Part shown: one piece after another, positions 1-5,157 of the stretch | Layout: every line of letters starts with the position of its first letter | How positions within the stretch are numbered: the stretch's first letter is position 1 | Assembly (NCBI GenBank): GCA_945870015.1 | Contig: CAMBQS010000196.1 | Span: 1-6,615, forward strand | From: Desulfocicer vacuolatum DSM 3385 | GTDB lineage: Bacteria; Desulfobacterota; Desulfobacteria; Desulfobacterales; SURF-7 | Length of the DNA stretch: 6,615 nucleotides | Direction of reading: 5' to 3' | Notes under the pieces: model-generated | Seen by the model: the letters and a program-made list of their open reading frames with translations, nothing else | What the model was told of the DNA's origin: nothing | Databases searched by the model: none | Translations under genes and position numbers: made by a program

Positions 1-1012
1 CAACTGTGACCCTATCACGGGAAAAGGATTGTACCAGCAGTATGGAGACCGGTATCTGATTCAAAATCCTCCCAACACCTATCTTTCCCAGCGTGAACTG
101 GACGCTGTTTACAATCTGGATTATCAAAGAGATCTTCACCCGATTCATAAAAAAGACGGCACGGTAAAAGCGCTGGAAACAATCAAATTCTCTTTAACAA
201 CTCACCGGGGCTGCTATGGTGAATGCAATTTCTGCTCAATTTCAGTGCATCAGGGACGAACGGTAAGATGGAGGAGTGAGGAATCCATTGTAAAAGAGGC
301 AACCAAGCTTGCCGGGTACAATGATTTTCATGGAAATATACTGGACGCAGGCGGCCCGACTGCCAATATGTATGGTTTTGAATGTAAAAAAAAAATTACT
401 CAGGGCGCTTGTACAGATAAAAGATGCTTATTTCCTGATATCTGTCCGAACCTCAGACCGGATCACAAAAGGCAGATCCATCTGCTCAGAAAGCTGAAAA
501 AGATAAAAGGAGTGAAAAAGGTCTTTATCTCCTCCGGCCTCCGGTATGATCTCGTTCTATCCGATCAGAAATGGGGAAACAAATATCTTGAAGAAATCGT
601 AAACTTCCATGTGTCCGGACAACTGAAAATTGCTCCGGAGCATATTGAAAATCATGTTCTGAAACTCATGGGGAAACCAAACCACCAGTCGCTCCTAAAA
701 TTTAAAAATCTTTTTTTTCGATTATCCGAATTGGCAGGCAAAAATCAATATCTCACTTATTACCTGATTGCAGCTCATCCCGGGTGCCATGAAAAAGATA
801 TGCATTCACTTCAAAAATACGCTTCCCAAAAATTACAGATCCACCCGGAACAAATTCAGATTTTTACCCCCACACCATCCACTTATTCCACGCTGATGTA
901 TTACACCCAGGAAAATCCGTTTACAAAAGAAAAAATTTTTGTTGAAACAGATCAAACCCGGAAAATCCAGCAGAAAACAATCATGATTCCGCAATCCCGC
1001 TCAAAAAAATGA
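1..1012 (+). CDS. ygiQ: YgiQ-family radical SAM protein, C-terminal part (5' end outside window)
   Basis: The reading frame is open from the left edge (first full codon at position 2) to TGA at 1010-1012, giving about 336 visible residues. A TTG at 29 is not a credible start, because the residues before it (NCDPITGKGLYQQYG) already fit the family. Counting from that TTG codon, the radical SAM cluster motif CX3CX2C is at Cys62, Cys66 and Cys69 (RGCYGECNFC). A second cysteine set at 119, 128, 133 and 139, running from MYGFEC to CLFPDICP, matches the set in E. coli YgiQ. Other shared blocks are FISSGLRYD, LKIAPEH, AAHPG and a near-terminal MYYT. The family should bind a 4Fe-4S cluster and cleave S-adenosylmethionine, but its substrate is unknown. 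The tail after MYYT is about 35 residues, much shorter and less basic than in E. coli. A run of ten A at 386-395 keeps the frame. Family assignment is firm; physiological role is not known. Confidence 0.93.
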   Translation, partial: NCDPITGKGLYQQYGDRYLIQNPPNTYLSQRELDAVYNLDYQRDLHPIHKKDGTVKALETIKFSLTTHRGCYGECNFCSISVHQGRTVRWRSEESIVKEATKLAGYNDFHGNILDAGGPTANMYGFECKKKITQGACTDKRCLFPDICPNLRPDHKRQIHLLRKLKKIKGVKKVFISSGLRYDLVLSDQKWGNKYLEEIVNFHVSGQLKIAPEHIENHVLKLMGKPNHQSLLKFKNLFFRLSELAGKNQYLTYYLIAAHPGCHEKDMHSLQKYASQKLQIHPEQIQIFTPTPSTYSTLMYYTQENPFTKEKIFVETDQTRKIQQKTIMIPQSRSKK

Positions 1013-1124
1013 AAAAAAATACCGGTTATTATGTTTATTTTTTCACAATGGGCTGAATTCTGATTTTCATAATATGACATAAAATTCCGTAATTAAATGG
1101 GATATTATTCATAAAAATACTGTG

Positions 1125-1130
1125 TATAAA
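1125..1130 (+). promoter_or_regulatory. Candidate -10 box for the small RNA
   Basis: TATAAA matches five of six bases of the sigma-70 -10 consensus and is preceded directly by TGTG. Transcription starting about seven bases downstream would begin at 1137-1138, exactly at the first base of the outer inverted repeat. No good -35 box is visible at 16-18 bases upstream (the region reads ATATTA), so the promoter call depends mainly on this agreement of positions. Confidence 0.3.
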
Positions 1131-1137
1131 AATTGCA

Positions 1138-1242
1138 TGTGTCTCGATACAATGAATTATTCTTTCTTGTTGACAAGTGAACAATTCCATACTAACAACA
1201 AGATATAGTGGTTTCTTTTCTTATGAGACACAATTTTTTTTT
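1138..1242 (+). ncRNA. Candidate structured small RNA with 3' U-tract
   Basis: Two perfect 8-bp inverted repeats are nested. The outer pair is TGTGTCTC (1138-1145) with GAGACACA (1225-1232). The inner pair is TCTTGTTG (1165-1172) with CAACAAGA (1196-1203), and may be extended by AGT (1176-1178) with ACT (1191-1193). The closing arm is followed, after one A, by nine T (1234-1242), as at the end of a factor-independent terminator, although a terminator stem enclosing about 80 bases is unusual. A -10-like box sits one step upstream of the first arm. Together this suggests a transcript of about 105 nt. I recognise no known RNA family. Each 8-bp pair alone could occur by chance in AT-rich DNA; the nesting and the T-run make the case. 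It could instead be an attenuator in the PilZ gene leader. Confidence 0.35.
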
Positions 1243-1273
1243 AACATTGGGTCCATAATGAATTTTATGAAAA

Positions 1274-1366
1274 GCTTGCGAAAGAGCATGGTTTTATGAT
1301 TTTTCAAAATCATTATATAAACCGGGTGGTCCGAAACGCCAATCCTGAACCATATTGTGTGAGGAT
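1274..1366 (+). promoter_or_regulatory. Foldable leader upstream of the PilZ gene, with possible RBS sequestration
   Basis: Several helices can be drawn. GCTT (1274-1277) pairs with AAG plus GC around a GCGA loop of GNRA type (1278-1281). ATGATTTT (1296-1303) pairs with AAAATCAT (1306-1313). GGTG (1325-1328) pairs with CGCC (1337-1340). ATGGTT (1288-1293) pairs with AACCAT (1348-1353), which would enclose the last two in a three-way junction. A competing helix, GGTTT (1290-1294) with AAACC (1319-1323), uses the same bases. ATCCT (1342-1346) can pair with AGGAT (1362-1366), which covers the Shine-Dalgarno sequence GAGG (1361-1364). Mutually exclusive pairings are typical of regulatory leaders, but the helices are short. 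I could not match it to the c-di-GMP-I or c-di-GMP-II riboswitch consensus. Confidence 0.3.
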
Positions 1367-1370
1367 ATAA

Positions 1371-3461
1371 ATGGACTATCTTGAAAGAACCAAAGCAGAC
1401 TTAACACCGAAAGCTCCTGATCCTCCACATGCCCAACCAATTGAGAATAAAAATGAAAACCGTCCCCTGTCCATTATTGAAAATGAAATCAAACAAAAAG
1501 ACCTGATCAATCGATTAAATTACCTGAACTTCCAGAGTAAATCCGTTTTTATCCATTTCAAGCATCAGGTATATGATCAAACAATCACAATTCAGGCAAC
1601 CCCTCAACCCTGTATAAATCAATACCTGGTTTGCCTCTGGCAGGAGATAAACCAGACTGAAAAAATTACAGACGCATTCCGATTTCATAATCTTACGATT
1701 TCCAATGGGAAAAAACTTATTTCCGTTCCTGCCTCCCTCCGGAAAATCAATAGAAAAGGGATCTGCCTCACACTTCCTGAAACCAGTATTGAAACACAAA
1801 CAAGACAAGCCGGCCGTCTTGCATGCACAAACCTGAAAACACAATTGATACAAAACAGTGTCTTTTTTTCAGGAGAGCTGCTGGACTTCACCGCTGAATC
1901 GTTTCGGATCGGATTACAGGCTGATCCTCCGCAGACCTTTCAATGGATCAATCCCAAATCAAAAGTAAATATCGTTTTTTCCAATTCTCAAGAAAATTTA
2001 TATTCGGGTGAATGCAGGATACTGAAACAAAGGACCGGCCGGAAGGAAAGAGAGTATGTCCTTGAACCATTGAACCATGTTGCGCAACGATTCAAACCCA
2101 AAGAGTACCGCAGCCATCGTTTACAGTTAAACCCATCACCGGATATTGTTTTTACACACCCATTGACACAAAAACAATTTAATTTGAGGGTGGTTGACAT
2201 ATCCGGTTCCGGCTTTTCCGTTGAAGACAATAAAAATCAATCCTGCCTTTTGGCTGGAATGATTATTCCAGCCCTTGAAATCCGTTTTGCAGGCAATTTT
2301 AAAATTCAATGCAGGGCGCAGGTTGTCTACAGAAAGAATGTCAAAGATGATCATAATGGAATATATATCAAATGCGGTCTGGCATTTCTGGATATTGATA
2401 TAACAGAACATCGATCGCTCCTCGCCCTTCTCCATCAGAAGGCTAACCAGAACGCTTATGTCAGCAACAAAGTGGATATGGATGAACTCTGGGAATTTTT
2501 CTTTCAAACCGGATTTATCTATCCTGGAAAATATAATTTTATCAGTGAAAACAAGGAAACAATAAAAGAAACCTATAAGAAACTGTATACAGAAAATCCA
2601 ACAATCGCGACCCATTTTATTTATCAGGAAAACGGCTCTATCAAGGGCCATATGTCCATGCTGAGATTTTATGAAAAAACATGGTTGATTCATCATCATG
2701 CGGCGATCAAGTCCGCACAGATAAGAGCAGGGCTGGTTGTGTTGGATCAAATCGGTAAATATATATGTGACTGCTGCAGGCTTCATTCCAATCATATGGA
2801 TTATCTGATCTGTTATTTCCGGCCTGAAAATAAATTTCCAAATCATATTTTTGGAGGGGCGGCCAGATCCATTCAAAACCCAAAAATTTGTTCTCTTGAT
2901 ACATTTTCCTATTCTCATTTCCGGAAACCACCCAACAGCACGAACACTCTCCCTGAACCCTGGAGTATTTCAAAGCCAACCCGGGAAAATCTGCTTGAAC
3001 TGAAAAGTTTTTATGAAAAAGAGTCCGGTGGGCTCATGCTGCAGGCATTAGACCTTGAACCGGATGTTGTGAATCGTCATACCCTTGCAGAAGAATATGC
3101 CCGGTTGGGATTCCGGAGAGAAAGACGCCTTTTTGTTCTGAAAAAAGCAGATACCCTGAAAGCAATCCTTCTTGTAAACACGACAGATACTGCCTTGAAT
3201 ATGTCAGACCTTACCAATTGCATTAAAATGTTTGTCCTTGATCCGAAAGATCTGAACAGGGAAATCGTTACGCAGTCTATTGCATTTTTATCAAGTTATT
3301 TTTCACAGAAAAAACTCCCATTTTTAATCTACCCGCTGTCTTTTGCAGAAAAAGAAAAGATCCCCTTTGAAAAATCTTACAATCTTTGGATTTTAGACCC
3401 CCAGTATTCGGACGATTATTTTAAAAGTCTGGATGGATTGTTAAAATTCAACAAGAGCTGA
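1371..3461 (+). CDS. PilZ-domain protein fused to a GNAT-like acyltransferase region
   Basis: This is a protein of 696 residues starting at ATG 1371, preceded by GAGG at 1361-1364 with six bases of spacing. Residues 1-45 are polar and probably disordered. Residues 55-240 form one or two beta-rich units; the second (about 148-235, with GELLDFTAESF) looks like a degenerate PilZ or YcgR-N-type domain. Residues 246-358 are a PilZ domain with the DxSxxG motif as DISGSG (276-281). The arginine motif is YRSHR (246-250), lacking the first arginine of RxxxR. PilZ domains bind c-di-GMP. Residues 373-515 resemble a GNAT acyltransferase fold (GHMSMLRFYEKTW, then HHHAA at 441-445, then QIRAG at 450-454). 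Residues 535-690 look like a second such lobe (RRLFVLKKADTLKAILLVN). There is no signal peptide or membrane segment, so it is probably cytoplasmic. Inference: an acyl- or aminoacyltransferase gated by c-di-GMP. The PilZ call is strong, the GNAT call moderate, and the substrate unknown. Confidence 0.82.
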   Translation: MDYLERTKADLTPKAPDPPHAQPIENKNENRPLSIIENEIKQKDLINRLNYLNFQSKSVFIHFKHQVYDQTITIQATPQPCINQYLVCLWQEINQTEKITDAFRFHNLTISNGKKLISVPASLRKINRKGICLTLPETSIETQTRQAGRLACTNLKTQLIQNSVFFSGELLDFTAESFRIGLQADPPQTFQWINPKSKVNIVFSNSQENLYSGECRILKQRTGRKEREYVLEPLNHVAQRFKPKEYRSHRLQLNPSPDIVFTHPLTQKQFNLRVVDISGSGFSVEDNKNQSCLLAGMIIPALEIRFAGNFKIQCRAQVVYRKNVKDDHNGIYIKCGLAFLDIDITEHRSLLALLHQKANQNAYVSNKVDMDELWEFFFQTGFIYPGKYNFISENKETIKETYKKLYTENPTIATHFIYQENGSIKGHMSMLRFYEKTWLIHHHAAIKSAQIRAGLVVLDQIGKYICDCCRLHSNHMDYLICYFRPENKFPNHIFGGAARSIQNPKICSLDTFSYSHFRKPPNSTNTLPEPWSISKPTRENLLELKSFYEKESGGLMLQALDLEPDVVNRHTLAEEYARLGFRRERRLFVLKKADTLKAILLVNTTDTALNMSDLTNCIKMFVLDPKDLNREIVTQSIAFLSSYFSQKKLPFLIYPLSFAEKEKIPFEKSYNLWILDPQYSDDYFKSLDGLLKFNKS

Positions 3462-3590
3462 AATTTTTCGGATTTCAAATAGTATGATCGGGAATCTTTC
3501 GTGACAGGCAATTCTCAGGACAGTATCTCAATCTATCATCAGGAAATGGTATGCTGTTCGACAGGAGGGAAGAAATATAACCGCACAAAT

Positions 3591-4004
3591 TTACGCGACG
3601 TGTAAAAAATCAATATTTTTAATCTTGCTGTTGAAAACAGTCATTTCGCATATATAATCAATATTCTCCTGGAGTTCTTTTCTCTTTTGTTCTCCAACGA
3701 GCCGATCTTCGGCAAAAGCTTTTGCCATCACAGACAACAACCGTACTTTCTCATAAATCTGTTTGGTTTTTATAGCGTCTTTGTTCACTTGATGATCTGA
3801 TCCAGCCTCGGCGTGCTCTGCGGATAAAGACATATAAAAAAGAGTATTTGCATTCTCGATAATCGCCTGTTTCCGATGTTTGCCAATAGGAAACCCTTCT
3901 AAATAGGCTTTTGACATCACAACAATCAGTTGAAGTCTGGCCAAGAAAATATCATTATCCTCTTGTTGAAATTCAGACGATTTTTTTGAATCAGAAGGAT
4001 TCAT
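3591..4004 (-). CDS. Small helical protein with a duplicated motif, function unknown
   Basis: This gene encodes 137 residues on the minus strand, from ATG at 4004-4002 to TAA at 3593-3591. I chose this start because GAGGTG lies five bases upstream (complement of 4010-4015); a TTG at 4043 would add 13 residues but has no such signal. The protein is polar, has no signal peptide or membrane segment, and looks fully alpha-helical. Residues about 23-60 and 86-123 are two copies of one motif at a gapless offset of 63 residues. Shared positions include VMxKA (29-33 and 92-96), Glu36/99, Gly41/104, paired basic residues 44-45/107-108, Glu-Asn 50-51/113-114 and Met58/121. I do not recognise the family. 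It faces the PilZ gene tail to tail and is divergent from the methyltransferase, with its own promoter. The internal duplication and good ribosome binding site argue that it is real. Confidence 0.75.
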   Translation of the reverse strand: MNPSDSKKSSEFQQEDNDIFLARLQLIVVMSKAYLEGFPIGKHRKQAIIENANTLFYMSLSAEHAEAGSDHQVNKDAIKTKQIYEKVRLLSVMAKAFAEDRLVGEQKRKELQENIDYICEMTVFNSKIKNIDFLHVA

Positions 4005-4141
4005 CCGTACACCTCGAAAATGGGGGATAGACAGAATACACAAAAAATCATTATCCGTTCAGGCATCCCGTTCTGTTTCAGGCCTTCAACGCAATGAAAT
4101 ACAGGAAAGAAAAAAACAGCAGATGCAAAAAAATTGTTTAA

Positions 4142-4170
4142 TCTATACCATCCTGATATATTGCCGTCAA
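4142..4170 (-). promoter_or_regulatory. Sigma-70-like promoter for the small duplicated protein
   Basis: Read on the minus strand, TTGACG (complement of 4165-4170) and TATAGA (complement of 4142-4147) are separated by exactly 17 bases. Each matches its consensus at five of six (-35) and four of six (-10) positions. Transcription would start near 4134, giving a leader of about 130 nt before the ATG at 4004. Confidence 0.55.
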
Positions 4171-4173
4171 GCT

Positions 4174-4203
4174 TTGTTTATGCATACCCGGCACATAAAA
4201 CAA
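4174..4203. repeat. Imperfect dyad between divergent promoters (possible operator)
   Basis: TTGTTTATG (4174-4182) and CATAAAACAA (4194-4203) are inverted copies with one extra base in the right arm, separated by 11 bases. The dyad lies directly upstream of the minus-strand -35 box and about 45 bases upstream of the plus-strand -35 box. That is a natural place for a dimeric regulator to act on both genes. No regulator gene is visible nearby, and no known operator consensus is recognised. Confidence 0.35.
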
Positions 4204-4249
4204 TAACTGAAAAAAATAAATAATACTTATAATTCTGAGTACCTATGGA

Positions 4250-4278
4250 TTGACTAAATCTGAAGACCATGTTATAGG
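4250..4278 (+). promoter_or_regulatory. Sigma-70-like promoter for the methyltransferase gene
   Basis: TTGACT (4250-4255, five of six consensus bases) and TATAGG (4273-4278, four of six) are separated by 17 bases. The start would lie near 4285, giving a leader of about 60 nt that begins at the tandem repeat. Confidence 0.5.
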
Positions 4279-4287
4279 GGCATCTCA

Positions 4288-4307
4288 CAAGAAGCTGCAA
4301 GAAGCTG
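4288..4307 (+). repeat. Perfect 10-bp tandem repeat in the methyltransferase leader
   Basis: CAAGAAGCTG occurs twice with no gap (4288-4297 and 4298-4307). The period is close to one turn of DNA. The repeat begins a few bases after the predicted transcription start, where a bound protein could block RNA polymerase, or where the RNA copies could bind a protein. It may equally be a recent small duplication. Confidence 0.6.
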
Positions 4308-4344
4308 GTAATCTGAAAAGCCCAGATCATAAGGATACGATTCA

Positions 4345-5154
4345 ATGTCCGATCAAAAATATTTAATGGAAAATGATGAAGAAATCACTCGCCTTATTCT
4401 CAAAACCGACGAAAAAACAGTCATACAGCAAGCTACCTGGGCAGGAATCCAAAAAGGCATGCGGGTTGCAGACATCGGGTGCGGAGCGGGAGTCACAACA
4501 TCTTTTCTCCATAAGCTTGTAGGAGAAGAAGGAGAAGCCGTAGGCGTTGATATGTCCAAGGAAAGGATGGAATACGCAAAAAAAACCTATGGCAGCCCTA
4601 AAACCAAATTTGTGCAGAGAAATATCACCCACTCCTTGTCCGATCTTGGTTTATTTGATTTTATCTGGGTTCGCTTTTTTCTGGAGTATCATCGATCTAA
4701 AAGTTTTGACATTGTAAAAAACCTGACAGACATTCTGAAACCCGGGGGAATTATCTGTCTCATCGATCTTGACTATAACTGTCTCAATCATTTCGGCCTT
4801 TCCGACAGATTAAAACAATCCATGCTGGGAATCATGAGCCTGCTTGAAAAAAATGCGGACTTTGATCCATATGCCGGCATCAAACTATACTCATTCCTTT
4901 ACGACCTCAACTACACAGACATTGAAGTCAACCTGGCACCGCATCATCTTATTTATGGTGAACTCACTCAGGTGGATGCCTTTAACTGGATAAAAAAAAT
5001 AGAAATCGCCGGAAAAAATTCAGGGTACAAATTTGAAGAATATGTGGGAGGATATGAAGAATTTTTTGAGGAGTTCAAAAGTTTCTTCTCCGATCCAAGA
5101 CGATTTACCTATACACCAAACATCTCTTGCAGAGGCGTAAAACGCTCTGGCTGA
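4345..5154 (+). CDS. Class I SAM-dependent methyltransferase
   Basis: The protein has 269 residues and starts at ATG 4345, with AAGGA (4331-4335) nine bases upstream. It has the Rossmann-fold methyltransferase signature. Motif I is VADIGCGAG (41-49), an acidic residue follows strand 2 (Asp69 in AVGVDMS), motif II is around FDFIWVRFFLEY (104-115), and motif III is LKPGGIICLIDLD (131-143). These place S-adenosylmethionine binding in residues 35-140. Residues 145-269 are a helical cap that would select the substrate. The layout resembles Methyltransf_11/25-type small-molecule methyltransferases such as UbiE-like enzymes, but nothing here identifies the substrate. There is no membrane segment, so it is cytoplasmic. 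It has its own promoter, is divergent from the small helical protein gene, and ends three bases from the convergent HD-GYP gene. The enzyme class is confident; the pathway is unknown. Confidence 0.88.
   Translation: MSDQKYLMENDEEITRLILKTDEKTVIQQATWAGIQKGMRVADIGCGAGVTTSFLHKLVGEEGEAVGVDMSKERMEYAKKTYGSPKTKFVQRNITHSLSDLGLFDFIWVRFFLEYHRSKSFDIVKNLTDILKPGGIICLIDLDYNCLNHFGLSDRLKQSMLGIMSLLEKNADFDPYAGIKLYSFLYDLNYTDIEVNLAPHHLIYGELTQVDAFNWIKKIEIAGKNSGYKFEEYVGGYEEFFEEFKSFFSDPRRFTYTPNISCRGVKRSG
5130..5149. other. Hairpin at the convergent gene junction
   Basis: CAGAGGCGT (5130-5138) and ACGCTCTG (5142-5149) form eight base pairs with one bulged G and an AAA loop. The hairpin lies within the last codons of the methyltransferase gene, just before the tail-to-tail junction with the HD-GYP gene. 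No T-run follows on either strand, so it is not a standard factor-independent terminator. It may protect 3' ends or assist Rho-dependent termination. Confidence 0.3.
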
Positions 5155-5157
5155 CCC

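Larger units (their letters stand above)
1013..1370. other. AT-rich intergenic region with two structured segments
   Basis: These 358 bases lie between ygiQ and the PilZ fusion gene, both on the + strand. I see no convincing coding frame. The left third (1013-1120) is AT-rich and holds only weak A/T-pairing dyads, such as TGAAAAAA at 1010-1017 against TTTTTTCA at 1038-1045. The middle (1125-1242) holds a possible promoter plus small RNA. The right part (1274-1366) holds a foldable leader in front of the PilZ gene. The length and structure argue that the two genes are not simply co-transcribed. Confidence 0.7.
4005..4344. other. Divergent intergenic region
   Basis: These 340 bases separate the small minus-strand gene from the plus-strand methyltransferase gene. 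They contain one promoter candidate in each direction, a central imperfect dyad, and a 10-bp tandem repeat. In the presumed 5' leader of the minus-strand gene, GCCTGAA occurs twice at a 19-base interval (complements of 4077-4083 and 4058-4064). A perfect TATAAT at 4228-4233 (+ strand) lacks a matching -35 box. I see no coding frame or RNA gene. Confidence 0.65.

Noticed and set aside
1170..1209. Perfect TTGACA -35 box inside the small RNA candidate
   Set aside because: There is no acceptable -10 box at 16-18 bases; TATAGT lies 28 bases away. The sequence is better explained as an arm of the inner inverted repeat.
1138..1232. Miniature transposable element with TGTGTCTC terminal repeats
   Set aside because: No target-site duplication flanks the repeats, and no second copy is present in the window.
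1138..1242. Retron-type RNA, because the segment has terminal inverted repeats
   Set aside because: There is no reverse transcriptase gene in the window, and no branching-guanosine layout can be recognised.
1274..1353. c-di-GMP-I (GEMM) riboswitch
   Set aside because: The conserved GGGACGCAAAGCC-type block and the tetraloop-receptor arrangement are absent, although a GNRA-like loop and a CCGAAA segment gave a superficial resemblance.
2136..2918. Long minus-strand frame of 260 residues inside the PilZ gene
   Set aside because: It is a shadow of the strongly supported plus-strand gene, with no recognisable domain or ribosome binding site.
3459..3477. TGAAAT/ATTTCA hairpin at the end of the PilZ gene as a terminator
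   Set aside because: The stem is six weak base pairs overlapping the stop codon, with no T-run after it.
3563..3568. Perfect AGGAGG Shine-Dalgarno-like sequence
   Set aside because: No start codon follows at a usable distance, and the sequence runs into a stop codon and then the end of an opposite-strand gene.
3501..3605. GTG-started frame of 34 residues between the PilZ gene and the small minus-strand gene
   Set aside because: It has no Shine-Dalgarno sequence, an unremarkable composition, and overlaps the end of the minus-strand gene.
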